64,000 nucleotides of DNA from Lacinutrix sp. Bg11-31. Its GTDB lineage: Bacteria; Bacteroidota; Bacteroidia; Flavobacteriales; Flavobacteriaceae. Location: assembly GCF_002831665.1 (NCBI RefSeq), contig NZ_CP025118.1, positions 372,001-436,000 of the forward strand, in the 5' to 3' direction. This document shows positions 8,714-17,071 of the stretch, piece after piece (position 1 is the stretch's first letter; every line of letters begins with the position of its first letter). The notes under the pieces are model-generated. The model made no database searches and was not told the origin of the DNA. It saw only the letters and a program-made list of their open reading frames with translations. Both the position numbers and the translations under genes were made by a program.

Positions 8714-9697
8714 ATGTCTGATACAATAGAAAAAGTAAAATGCCTAATAATAGGATCTGGACCAGCAGGATATACTGCTGCCATTTATGCTGCCAGAGCG
8801 AACATGAAACCTGTTTTGTACCAAGGAACACAACCTGGAGGACAGTTAACGACAACTAACGAAGTAGAAAATTTCCCTGGTTATCCAGAAGGAATTACTG
8901 GACCTGCAATGATGATGGAACTTCAAGCGCAAGCTGAACGTTTTGAAACTGATGTAAGAGACGGCTGGATTACTAAAGTAGATTTCTCTGGAGATGTACA
9001 TAAAGTTTGGGTAAACGAGGAGAAAGAAATTCACGCAGAGACTGTAATTATATCTACAGGAGCAAGTGCTAAATATTTAGGTTTAGACTCTGAGCAAAAA
9101 TATTTAAAACTTGGTGGAGGTGTTTCTGCATGTGCAGTTTGCGATGGTTTCTTTTATAGAAACCACGAGGTTGTTTTAGTTGGAGCAGGAGATAGTGCTT
9201 GTGAAGAAGCACATTATTTATCTAAGCTTTGTAAAAAAGTAACAATGTTAGTAAGACGTGATGAGTTTAGAGCGTCTAAAATTATGGCTGCAAGAGTAAA
9301 AAACACAGAGAATATAGAGATACTATTTAACACAGAAACTGAAGAAGTTTTAGGTGATGGGCAAGTAGTAACAGGTGTTCGAGTAAAAAATAATAAAACA
9401 AACGAAGCGCATGATATTCCTGCAACAGGATTTTTTGTAGCTATTGGTCACAAACCAAATACAGATATCTTTAAAGGCTTTTTAGATCTTGATGAAACAG
9501 GATATATAATTAACGCTAAACCAGGAACATCTAAAACTAATGTAGATGGTGTTTTTGTTAGTGGTGATGCAGCAGATCATGTGTACAGACAAGCAATTAC
9601 AGCAGCTGGAACAGGTTGTATGGCAGCTTTAGATGCAGAACGTTATTTAGCAGCTAAAGACTCTACTTTCGAGGTTAGTACTTCTAATTATAACTAG
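8714..9697 (+). CDS. trxB: Thioredoxin-disulfide reductase
   Basis: A 327-residue low-molecular-weight thioredoxin reductase that passes electrons from NADPH through FAD to thioredoxin. The FAD-binding GSGPAGYTAA is at residues 14-23, the redox-active CAVC at Cys140-Cys143, the NADPH-binding VGAGDSACEEA follows (about 156-166), and the second FAD motif GVFVSGDAAD is near the C-terminus. Length is standard. A TACTTTTG motif (8688-8695) matching TAnnTTTG lies 18 nt before the ATG; no clear -33 element is seen. The gene stands alone and ends before a strong bidirectional terminator. Confidence 0.97.
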   Translation: MSDTIEKVKCLIIGSGPAGYTAAIYAARANMKPVLYQGTQPGGQLTTTNEVENFPGYPEGITGPAMMMELQAQAERFETDVRDGWITKVDFSGDVHKVWVNEEKEIHAETVIISTGASAKYLGLDSEQKYLKLGGGVSACAVCDGFFYRNHEVVLVGAGDSACEEAHYLSKLCKKVTMLVRRDEFRASKIMAARVKNTENIEILFNTETEEVLGDGQVVTGVRVKNNKTNEAHDIPATGFFVAIGHKPNTDIFKGFLDLDETGYIINAKPGTSKTNVDGVFVSGDAADHVYRQAITAAGTGCMAALDAERYLAAKDSTFEVSTSNYN

Positions 9698-9729
9698 TTA
9701 GACTTATTCTAGCTTAGGTTAGAAATATA

Positions 9730-9785
9730 AATATTAGAACTAAAAAACCCGAAGCAATTGCTTCGGGTTTTTTAGTTCTAATATT
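9730..9785. terminator. Bidirectional terminator, 56-nt perfect palindrome
   Basis: Bases 9730-9785 are perfectly self-complementary around 9757/9758. The core is AAAAAACCCGAAGC-AATT-GCTTCGGGTTTTTT, extended on both sides by AATATTAGAACT and its complement. It lies between the convergent trxB and the DUF2807 gene and gives a U-rich tail on both strands. Confidence 0.92.
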
Positions 9786-9796
9786 AACTAGTTTTT

Positions 9797-10627
9797 CTAC
9801 TTCTTTCTCAAAACAGCTTCATCTTCAAATTTTTTCAATTCAATTTTTGGGCTACCATAAATATAAGTTTCCGTAGTTCCAGAAGCTTCAATAATAAAAT
9901 TTGAAGCGGCTTCAATATGTGTATCTGCTCTTCCTTCAGTAATTAAATGACACGTTTTTACGGTAAGTTTTTCAGCTTTCAAAGTAGAGGAATTATCTGT
10001 ATTTACTATTAATTCGTTAGCATCTCCTTCTAGTCTTGCGCTGGCACGTTGTAGCATGTCTATAGCAATAATTTCAGAGTTTATTAAAGCTTCAATAGAA
10101 GTATTATCACTTAAATCTAAAGTTGTAGATTTTGCAGTTACATTTAATTCGACTTTAGTTTTTCCTGCTCCAATATATTTTAGAGTATCTGCTTCAATAG
10201 TTAAAAAGGCTTTGGTAGATTCTTTTGTTCTTAGTATTAGATTTTGCGCTTTAATTGTGCTTTTTCCTGTTAACTCGGCATCTTCTTTTAATTCTATAAT
10301 ATTTAAAGAATCTTTAAATATTACAGTAATTTCCATTTTCTTACTAGAAGTAATTTTCTTGTTCGTTTTAAAACTTAAACTACCTTCTTGTACATTAAAG
10401 ACTATTACTTCATGTAAATTATCGTCTGTATCTACTTGTATAGAGGGTGTTTTTCCTTGTTTTATGTTAATTTTAAAATTGTCACCAATTACCAATCTGT
10501 TAAATTGATCAATTTCTGTAGTTTGAGTCGTAACGTTTCTATTGCCTTTTATTTTTTCTGTGCTTTGAGAAAATCCAGAAAGAGTAATAAAGCAAGTAAG
10601 AATAAGGAGGTGTATTTTAGTTTTCAT
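9797..10627 (-). CDS. GIN domain (DUF2807) putative head-of-adhesin protein, secreted
   Basis: A 276-residue exported protein with a signal peptide (KIHLLILTCFITLSGFSQS). The mature part is one repetitive right-handed beta-helix-like domain: short hydrophobic strands at about 20-residue spacing (ITVIFKDSLNIIELKEDAEL, LILRTKESTKAFLTIEAD, LDLSDNTSIEALINSEIIAI). This is typical of the DUF2807/GIN family, named for an autotransporter-adhesin-like fold. It follows the PadR-PspC genes on the same strand with a terminator between, and such genes are often neighbours of PspC in Bacteroidota. Role unknown; probably cell-envelope. Confidence 0.82.
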   Translation of the reverse strand: MKTKIHLLILTCFITLSGFSQSTEKIKGNRNVTTQTTEIDQFNRLVIGDNFKINIKQGKTPSIQVDTDDNLHEVIVFNVQEGSLSFKTNKKITSSKKMEITVIFKDSLNIIELKEDAELTGKSTIKAQNLILRTKESTKAFLTIEADTLKYIGAGKTKVELNVTAKSTTLDLSDNTSIEALINSEIIAIDMLQRASARLEGDANELIVNTDNSSTLKAEKLTVKTCHLITEGRADTHIEAASNFIIEASGTTETYIYGSPKIELKKFEDEAVLRKK

Positions 10628-10685
10628 ATTTATTTTCCGAGAAAGCGGAAATCTTGTAATTAATTGTTCAGCAAATATATAACAA

Positions 10686-10723
10686 AAACCATCCCAAACT
10701 TTTAAAAAAGAATGGGATGGTTT
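10686..10723 (-). terminator. Terminator after the PspC gene
   Basis: AAACCATCCCA (10686-10696) pairs with TGGGATGGTTT (10713-10723) around a 16-nt A/T-rich loop. On the minus strand the stem is followed by TTTTTG. It separates the PspC gene from the DUF2807 gene. Confidence 0.75.
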
Positions 10724-10856
10724 GCGGTTGGTTGATTTTTGTTTGTTTTTTTTACAGTAATATATTTAGTATTAATGCGATTAAAAACTTTGCTATGGTT
10801 ATCATAATTTCTGTTTTTATAGATTACTGAAACACGTTCAGTATAAATTATTTGTG

Positions 10857-12716
10857 TTATTCTTTATTTTTATCCGAAGTTATTTTAATACCATCTTCGT
10901 CAATATTTACTTCAACGTTATTGGTTTTGCTTTTTACACCATCTTCGTTAATTTGTATAGAATTAACATTTGTTGAAGCTTCAATACCTTCAGAATTTAT
11001 TTTAAGCTTTGCACCATCTTTATTAATGTTTAAATCGATTTCAAAATCATCGTCGTCGTTGTCGTCTTCGTCACAATCGTTACATAATAGTTTTCCATTT
11101 TTAACGGTTAGAAAATGACCTTCTTTGGTTGTAGATAATAAACAATTACGGCTGTGGAATCTATGTGTGTTTTCTTCAGCAAAAAGTGTCATTCCAATTG
11201 GTAAATAAATAGTTAATTCTACCTCTTGATTTCTCTTAATATCATTATTTGGAATTACGAAATGATTATCTAGTAGTAATTCATTTCCAATTAATTCATA
11301 ATCATAACTAATATTATTTGCTAATTTTTTGGCTGATTCAAAAGATGAATTTCTAGATAATTTTACAACTTTAATTTTTGCGACACTATCTCTTGTAGAG
11401 CGAATTCTAAATTGAACACCTCTTGAAAAAGTGATCTTATCACCTTTATCGTTAAAAGCAGTATCAAAATCATGAAAGTTTTTATAAAACCCATCAGCAT
11501 AACTTTCATTACCTCTCATAGATAAGAATAAAGTATCCTGTTTTGTAATGCTCTCTAATTTTTCGGTTGTAATTGAAGGTGCTTTTTCGCTATAAGATAA
11601 GCCTTGCTTTGCTCCAATAATGCATATGCCAATTAATGATAACAACCAAAGACCTAGCATAGTGAACTTAGCGACATTACCTATAGATCTTAGATTATTT
11701 ACTAAAATTTTAAGACCTAAATAGAAAAGTAATAATAATGGAATTACAAATAAAAAGTAGATTACTAAAAACACAAACCATAAAGGCGTGTTTGATGCTT
11801 CTGCTAAATACGTAAAGTCAGAATTTCCAAGATGTATTTGACCTATGCGTCCCATAAACATTGAAGAAATAAAAACGACAGTAGTTGCTATTACACCAAC
11901 TGCACCAGTAAACATTAATATAAGACCTATAAACTTAGAAAAGATTTTTATAAAGAACATAAAAATATCTGCAATAGTATCGAAAAACGTCTGTGAGCTA
12001 GATTTTATTCTGTTAGTAGACTTATTAACATCTATGTTTTTTACAGAATTAGATATATTATCGCTTGCATTTTCAAAACCTTCTTTAAGTTTATCGCCTG
12101 CAGTTTGCAAATTGTGTCCTACACTTTCTGAAACTGTTCCAAAGCCGTCACGAATTTTTTTTTCTATGTTAGAGATCGTGACGTTTTCTCCAGTCATTAA
12201 TATTTTCTCTGAAGTTGTTTTAGCTTCAGGAACCAATATCCAAAGGAGGATGTAAATTAGTATTCCTGTACCAAAACCGCCTATAACTAATACTAGCCAT
12301 ATAATTCTAATCCATAAAGCATCTATACTAAAGTAATGTGCTAATCCAGAAGAAACACCACCAACATAAGAGGATTCTGTGTCTCTAAATAATTTTTTAG
12401 ATCTACCTTTAGAATATGCTTTTTGTTGCGGTTCATCTTCAAATATTTCGTCATCAACAAGGTAGTCTTCGGGTTGTCCCATAATGGTAATAACCTCGTC
12501 AACTTGTTTGTTTCCAATAACTTGTTTTTCGTTTAATATACGTTCCGAAAATAATTCTGCAATACGAGATTCGATATCTGCAATTATTTCCGATCGTCCT
12601 TGAGAATCTGTAAATGAACGTTTTATAGCCTCAAGATAGCGCTGTAATTTTAAGTACGCATCTTCATCTATATGAAAAAATATACCTGCTAAATTTATGT
12701 TGACTGTCTTATTCAT
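10857..12716 (-). CDS. PspC-domain membrane protein with long C-terminal extension
   Basis: A 619-residue inner-membrane protein. The N-terminal ~100 residues are soluble and helical. A PspC domain follows at about 104-165 (KLFRDTESSYVGGVSSGLAHYF, then an amphipathic/TM hairpin ending in WILVPEAKT). An amphipathic linker and four further hydrophobic segments (about 247-385) come next, then a periplasmic beta-rich part. The acidic C-terminus carries a run of EDD residues and three short repeats of the form IN-DG-K (NINKDGAKLK, QINEDGVKSK, NIDEDGIKIT). Its start overlaps the stop of the PadR gene by 8 bp, so the two are translationally coupled. PspC proteins act in envelope-stress sensing in proteobacteria; in Bacteroidota the role is only inferred. 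Confidence 0.85.
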   Translation of the reverse strand: MNKTVNINLAGIFFHIDEDAYLKLQRYLEAIKRSFTDSQGRSEIIADIESRIAELFSERILNEKQVIGNKQVDEVITIMGQPEDYLVDDEIFEDEPQQKAYSKGRSKKLFRDTESSYVGGVSSGLAHYFSIDALWIRIIWLVLVIGGFGTGILIYILLWILVPEAKTTSEKILMTGENVTISNIEKKIRDGFGTVSESVGHNLQTAGDKLKEGFENASDNISNSVKNIDVNKSTNRIKSSSQTFFDTIADIFMFFIKIFSKFIGLILMFTGAVGVIATTVVFISSMFMGRIGQIHLGNSDFTYLAEASNTPLWFVFLVIYFLFVIPLLLLFYLGLKILVNNLRSIGNVAKFTMLGLWLLSLIGICIIGAKQGLSYSEKAPSITTEKLESITKQDTLFLSMRGNESYADGFYKNFHDFDTAFNDKGDKITFSRGVQFRIRSTRDSVAKIKVVKLSRNSSFESAKKLANNISYDYELIGNELLLDNHFVIPNNDIKRNQEVELTIYLPIGMTLFAEENTHRFHSRNCLLSTTKEGHFLTVKNGKLLCNDCDEDDNDDDDFEIDLNINKDGAKLKINSEGIEASTNVNSIQINEDGVKSKTNNVEVNIDEDGIKITSDKNKE

Positions 12717-13053
12717 TAGTGTTGTTTTTTGATGGTGTTACAATGTTAACTGCTGTTTGCAATTCGTCCCAAGTAGTGGTTAATTCTTTTAAAAACAATT
12801 GTCCTGTTTCTGTTAATCCATAATATTTTCTTGGTGGTCCAGAGGTGCTTTCTTCCCAACGATAATTAAGAAGTCCTGCGTTTTTAAGTCGTGTAAGTAG
12901 TGGGTAAATTGTACCTTCTACTACTAGCAACTTAGCGTCTTTTAGTGTGCCTAAAATTTCGGCGACGTAAGCATCTTTGTCTTTTAAGACAGATAATATG
13001 CAATACTCTAAAACACCTTTACGCATTTGTGCTTTTGTGTTTTCTATCTTCAT
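12709..13053 (-). CDS. PadR-family transcriptional regulator
   Basis: A 114-residue winged-helix protein. The N-terminal MRKGVLEYCILSVL and AYVAEILGTL helices, VVEGTIYPLLTRLKNAGLL (recognition helix region, about 44-62) and the wing SGPPRKYYGLTETG are diagnostic of PadR. The short C-terminal helix is of the subfamily 1 type. It is the first gene of the PspC operon and probably autoregulates it; the ligand or signal is unknown. The upstream gap (13054-13144) would hold the operator, but I could not pick out a convincing palindrome. Confidence 0.93.
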   Translation of the reverse strand: MKIENTKAQMRKGVLEYCILSVLKDKDAYVAEILGTLKDAKLLVVEGTIYPLLTRLKNAGLLNYRWEESTSGPPRKYYGLTETGQLFLKELTTTWDELQTAVNIVTPSKNNTNE

Positions 13054-13144
13054 ATTGTCATGCGAATTAATGTTGTTAAACTGTTCATTTTTTGATTGAT
13101 TATTGATGATTTTTTTTAGATACTAAAACCAAGTTCAGTACACG

Positions 13145-13591
13145 TTATTTTAAAAATTTAATACTTAATGGGTATTCGAAAATGACTCCATCTCTAGCTC
13201 TTATGCTTGCTTTTATTATAAAAACGATTTCAAGTATAAAGCCTATTACAGCCAAGAAACCTAAAGAACCTCCAATGTAAAATAGAGGAGAAGGTTTGCT
13301 TAAATTAAAATGAATGCCTTCGAAAAGATCGAAATTCATAAAATCGAATCCATTAAAAATACTGAAGGCAAAGAACGGAATGGTTATTAAGCCAATAATT
13401 AAAGAATAAATTAATATGCTTATTTGAAAATTTAAGGCTTGCTTTCCATTCTCATCTATAAATTCAGATTTGTCTTTGTTTATTATCCACAATACTAATG
13501 GTCCTAAAAAATTTCCAAAAGGAATAAGAAACCTTGAAAAGGTAGAAAGATGAATAAAAGTGGCAATATTGGTGTGGTTTTTTTCTTGCAT
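13145..13591 (-). CDS. DUF4870 domain membrane protein
   Basis: About 148 residues from the ATG at 13591; an upstream in-frame ATG at 13621 would add ten residues (MYKQLLYTFK), and I prefer the inner one because the family begins with polar residues before the first helix. Features are an initial helix with FGNFLGPLVLWIINK, the family motif DENGKQALNFQISILIY, and three hydrophobic segments. This matches DUF4870 (TMEM/Tic20-like four-helix) proteins. Same strand as the PadR operon but separated from it by 91 bp. Function unknown. Confidence 0.85.
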   Translation of the reverse strand: MQEKNHTNIATFIHLSTFSRFLIPFGNFLGPLVLWIINKDKSEFIDENGKQALNFQISILIYSLIIGLITIPFFAFSIFNGFDFMNFDLFEGIHFNLSKPSPLFYIGGSLGFLAVIGFILEIVFIIKASIRARDGVIFEYPLSIKFLK

Positions 13592-13732
13592 TTTAAAAGT
13601 ATATAATAGTTGCTTATACAAATATATGTCTTTAAAAAGGTATTATGTAACGCATAGTACTAAAATTTAACAAATTTTTAACATATTGGAATATGAAATA
13701 TTTTCAATAATTTTGAAGAAATCTTAAAATAT

Positions 13733-14188
13733 ATGAAGCTTACACCAAGTAAAATAAACACTTTCAACTTTTTTAAACTACCTGCAGTATTCTTAACAGG
13801 TGTTCGCGTAAAAACTATAGACGATAACTCTTGTACTGTAAAAGTAAAACACCGTTGGATTAATCAAAACCCATTTAAATCCATGTTTTGGGCAGTTCAA
13901 GGTATGGCTGCAGAGTTAACAACTGGTGCTTTAGTGCTTATGAAAATTAGAGCTTCTGGAAAAAAAGTATCGATGTTAGTGTCTAATAATAATGCAAGCT
14001 TTACTAAAAAAGCAACAGGAAGAATTACTTTTTCTTGTAACGATGGACATTTAATAGATGAAGCTTTAAGAAAAACGATAGCAACTGGTGATGGTCAAAC
14101 CTTTTGGATGCAATCTATAGGTACAAATAAAGAAGGAATAGTAGTATCTACTTTTAATTTTGAATGGTCAGTTAGAGTGAAAAAATAA
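13733..14188 (+). CDS. DUF4442 family protein (hotdog-fold thioesterase-like)
   Basis: A 151-residue protein with the DUF4442 pattern: PAVFLTGVRVKTID near the start, VKVKHRWINQNPFKSMFWAVQGMAAELTTG (a hotdog central helix) and the second beta half ITFSCNDGHL. The family is related to hotdog-fold acyl-CoA thioesterases, but the catalytic role in this branch is unproven. The divergent DUF4870 gene starts 141 nt to the left. The next gene in the same direction starts 63 nt downstream, so they may be cotranscribed. Confidence 0.85.
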   Translation: MKLTPSKINTFNFFKLPAVFLTGVRVKTIDDNSCTVKVKHRWINQNPFKSMFWAVQGMAAELTTGALVLMKIRASGKKVSMLVSNNNASFTKKATGRITFSCNDGHLIDEALRKTIATGDGQTFWMQSIGTNKEGIVVSTFNFEWSVRVKK

Positions 14189-14251
14189 AATAGTTGTAAC
14201 ATTTTAGTTTATAATGCTACAAATTAGCATATCAATATAAATCAAGAAACA

Positions 14252-15049
14252 ATGACATCACACGAAATAGATTACAAAATTTACGGAGAAGAAATGCAAT
14301 ACGTAGAGATAGAACTCGATTATCAAGAAGGTGTTGTTGCAGAATCTGGTAGTTTTATGATGATGGATGATGGCATTACAATGGAAACCATTTTTGGAGA
14401 CGGTTCAAAAAAAGATGAAGGTTTTCTTGGGAAAATTCTAGGCGCAGGAAAAAGAATTCTTACAGGTGAAAGCTTGTTCATGACAGCTTTTTACAACGAT
14501 TTAGATGGAAAACGAAACGTTTCTTTTGCCTCTCCATATCCAGGAAAAATAATCCCAATAGATCTAACCGCATTTAACGGGAAATTTATTTGCCAAAAAG
14601 ATGCTTTTTTGTGTGCTGCAAAAGGTGTGAGCATAGGAGTAGAGTTTAGTAAAAAACTTGGTCGTGGGCTTTTTGGAGGTGAAGGTTTTATAATGCAAAA
14701 ACTAGAAGGTGATGGCATGGCATTTGTTCATGCAGGAGGAACCACAGCTAAAAAAGAACTTAAAACAGGAGAAACTTTACGCGTGGATACTGGTTGTATT
14801 ATTGGTTTTACTCAAGGCATAAATTACGATATAGAATTTGTTGGAGGTATTAAAAATACAGTTTTTGGTGGTGAAGGTTTGTTTTTTGCAAAGCTACAAG
14901 GTCCAGGAACAGTATATATTCAATCGTTACCATTTAGCAGATTAGCTGGTCGTGTTTTAGCAAGCTTACCAAAAGGAGGGAACAGTAAAGGAGAAGGTAG
15001 TATTCTAGGAGGTTTAGGAGATTTGTTAGATGGTGATAATAAATTCTAG
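14252..15049 (+). CDS. TIGR00266/AIM24 family protein
   Basis: A 265-residue protein of the AIM24 (TIGR00266) family, with an internally repeated beta-rich fold. Typical features are [17 protein letters not shown] at the N-terminus, [14 protein letters not shown], the PGKIIPIDL strand, two GGEGF/GGEGL motifs ([15 protein letters not shown] and [15 protein letters not shown]), and the Leu/Pro-rich end [16 protein letters not shown]. The bacterial role is unknown; yeast Aim24 is mitochondrial. No signal peptide or membrane segments are seen. Confidence 0.9.
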   Translation: MTSHEIDYKIYGEEMQYVEIELDYQEGVVAESGSFMMMDDGITMETIFGDGSKKDEGFLGKILGAGKRILTGESLFMTAFYNDLDGKRNVSFASPYPGKIIPIDLTAFNGKFICQKDAFLCAAKGVSIGVEFSKKLGRGLFGGEGFIMQKLEGDGMAFVHAGGTTAKKELKTGETLRVDTGCIIGFTQGINYDIEFVGGIKNTVFGGEGLFFAKLQGPGTVYIQSLPFSRLAGRVLASLPKGGNSKGEGSILGGLGDLLDGDNKF

Positions 15050-15191
15050 AATAGTTAATTGTGAATAAATTAACAATGAAAATAAGAAACATCCTCTTTT
15101 TCAATTGATTTTTTCACTACATTTAATCGAATTTAAAACTTGTTTGCCTATTCTTGAAATTTACTTTTTTACTTAATTAAACACAATTATT

Positions 15192-15389
15192 ATGTCAAGA
15201 GCAATGTTCGAGTACACCAAAACGATACTTAATAAAGTTAGTTTTGATGCCAACTTGTTTTGTAAGGAAGTTCAGAAAGCACTTCAACGGTTACTACCTT
15301 ACGAAATTGAAGAGTTGAAAATTTATATAACATCCTTAATAAACGAAAACCCAGATTTAGACAAATGTCTAATCTATTTAAAAGCATAA
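15192..15389 (+). CDS. Small conserved-looking protein of unknown function (65 aa)
   Basis: A 65-residue helical protein starting with the ATG at 15192 after an A/T-rich leader. Charged and hydrophobic residues alternate as in an all-alpha bundle (LFCKEVQKALQRLLPYEIEELKIYITSLI). It is followed within a few bases by a perfect terminator, which supports it as a real transcription unit. I recognise no family. Confidence 0.7.
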   Translation: MSRAMFEYTKTILNKVSFDANLFCKEVQKALQRLLPYEIEELKIYITSLINENPDLDKCLIYLKA

Positions 15390-15419
15390 AAAAAAAGCGA
15401 CTCACGAGTCGCTTTTTTT
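15388..15419. terminator. Bidirectional terminator between the 65-aa gene and oxyR
   Basis: GCGACT (15397-15402), loop CACG and AGTCGC (15407-15412), flanked by an A-run on the left and a T-run on the right, so it works for both convergent genes. Confidence 0.9.
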
Positions 15420-15439
15420 ATGTTTGATATTTAGTAATT

Positions 15440-16378
15440 CTATTTTGGTAACGGACTTATTATTTGAACATTTTGAAACGCAATTGCTCCTCTAATAATC
15501 CCAGAAATAACATCTTGTAAAGCTTCAATAATCTGCATTTTCAATTCGCTTTTATGGTAGATAATACTCACTTCTCGAGCAGGAGAAGGCGCATTAAATT
15601 CTTTTAAGTTGTTTCTTGTTTTCTCATTAATATCTAATGTATGTAGATATGGTAGTAAGGTCATGCCTAAGCCTTCGTTAGAGAGTTTTATTAATGTTTC
15701 TATGCTTCCGCTCTCTAATTGAAAACTCTCATCGTTCTGGTCTTTAAATACGCGACATAAATTAATGACACCATCTCTAAAACAATGCCCATCTTCAAGT
15801 AAGAGCATGTCTTCAATGTCTAAATCTTCTGTGCTTATTGTTTTTTTACTGCTTAAACGATGTCCTTGAGGAATATATGCCATAAAAGGCTCGAAATAGA
15901 GAACACGTTCTTTTATCGAATCGTTTTCTAAAGGTGTAGCTGCAATAGCAGCATCTAAGTGTCCATCGTTAATTCTGGTTATAATTTCTTCAGTAGTAAG
16001 CTCTTCAATTTTAAGTTTTACTTTAGGATACTTTTTAATAAAGGTTTTTAAAAACATTGGCAGTAATGTTGGCATTACTGTTGGAATTATTCCTAATTTA
16101 AACTCACCTCCAATAAACCCTTTTTGTTGGTCTACAATATCTTGTATTCTGTTAGATTCGTTTACTATGTTTTTTGCTTGGTTAACTATTTTTCTACCAA
16201 CATCTGTTAATTCAATTGGTTTTTTACTTCTATCGAAAATTAAAATATTTAATTGATCTTCTAATTTCTGAATTTGCATACTTAATGTTGGCTGCGTTAC
16301 AAAACATTTTTGTGCTGCTCTAGTAAAATTTTGGTGTTCTGCTACAGCAAGAACATATGTTAATTGAGTGATTGTCAT
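15440..16378 (-). CDS. oxyR: LysR-type hydrogen peroxide-inducible regulator OxyR
   Basis: A 312-residue LysR-type regulator. The N-terminal helix-turn-helix spans about residues 1-60 (TQLTYVLAVAEHQNFTRAAQ...VTQPTLSMQIQKLE). The effector domain holds the peroxide-sensing pair Cys199 and Cys208 in DGHCFRDGVINLC, at the same residue numbers as in E. coli OxyR. It is transcribed away from dps, a classical OxyR target, across 118 bp. The shared intergenic region probably carries an OxyR site, although I did not resolve one by eye. Confidence 0.95.
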   Translation of the reverse strand: MTITQLTYVLAVAEHQNFTRAAQKCFVTQPTLSMQIQKLEDQLNILIFDRSKKPIELTDVGRKIVNQAKNIVNESNRIQDIVDQQKGFIGGEFKLGIIPTVMPTLLPMFLKTFIKKYPKVKLKIEELTTEEIITRINDGHLDAAIAATPLENDSIKERVLYFEPFMAYIPQGHRLSSKKTISTEDLDIEDMLLLEDGHCFRDGVINLCRVFKDQNDESFQLESGSIETLIKLSNEGLGMTLLPYLHTLDINEKTRNNLKEFNAPSPAREVSIIYHKSELKMQIIEALQDVISGIIRGAIAFQNVQIISPLPK

Positions 16379-16496
16379 TTTATATAGTTTTAAACTATAA
16401 AAATATAAAATCTATCAATAAAACTTATGCTTATTAGCGTTTATTTTTGGATTAAATTTGATGTATTATAAATAATGAATATAAAAATATAAAATT

Positions 16497-16976
16497 ATGG
16501 CATTAAATAGTTTAGGATTAGACACAAATAAGACTAAGGAAATCGCTGAAGATTTAAATAATTTATTAGCAAATTTTCAAACGTATTACCAAAACTTAAG
16601 AGGAATACATTGGAATATAAAGGGAAAGAATTTTTTCGACTTGCATGTAAAGTTCGAAGAATTATATACAGATGCTAACATGAAAGTTGATTTGTTAGCA
16701 GAGCGTGTACTTACTTTAGGAGAGACACCTTTACACACTTTCGATGATTATATTAAAAAAGCAAAAGTGCCTGTTGGAAAAAATATTTCAAAAGATAACG
16801 ATGCGGTACATTTAATTGTAACTTCTTTAGCTGAATTATTAAATTTAGAAAGACAAATTCTTGATAAGGCAGGAGACGCTAGAGATGAAGGAACTAATTC
16901 TATGATGAGCGATTTAATTACAGAGCAAGAAAAAACTATTTGGATGATGAATGCTTGGTTAGGAGAAAGTATATAA
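16497..16976 (+). CDS. dps: Dps/ferritin-like DNA starvation protein
   Basis: A 159-residue Dps-family protein that stores iron in a dodecamer and uses H2O2 to oxidise Fe(II), protecting DNA. The intersubunit ferroxidase residues are all present with canonical spacing: His38 and His50 (GIHWNIKGKNFFDLH), Asp65 and Glu69 (KVDLLAER). The C-terminus is short and lacks a lysine-rich DNA-binding tail. It is divergent from oxyR, which suggests peroxide induction. Confidence 0.96.
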   Translation: MALNSLGLDTNKTKEIAEDLNNLLANFQTYYQNLRGIHWNIKGKNFFDLHVKFEELYTDANMKVDLLAERVLTLGETPLHTFDDYIKKAKVPVGKNISKDNDAVHLIVTSLAELLNLERQILDKAGDARDEGTNSMMSDLITEQEKTIWMMNAWLGESI

Positions 16977-16990
16977 AAAGAAGATATATT

Positions 16991-17026
16991 AACAATAAAG
17001 GCGACCATTTGGTCGCCTTTATTGTT
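16991..17026. terminator. Terminator between dps and the OmpA-like gene
   Basis: AACAATAAAGGCGACCA (16991-17007) pairs fully with TGGTCGCCTTTATTGTT (17010-17026). It lies 14 nt after dps and serves the two convergent genes. Confidence 0.88.
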
Positions 17027-17071
17027 TCTCTAGTTAAAATATTTATTAGTCAAGTAAATAAACTTTCAATT

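Noticed and set aside
10056..10663. Plus-strand open frames opposite the DUF2807 gene
   Set aside because: Antisense shadows of a well-supported coding sequence with biased composition.
16379..16496. Specific OxyR operator between oxyR and dps
   Set aside because: The region is so AT-rich that no operator could be separated from background by eye.
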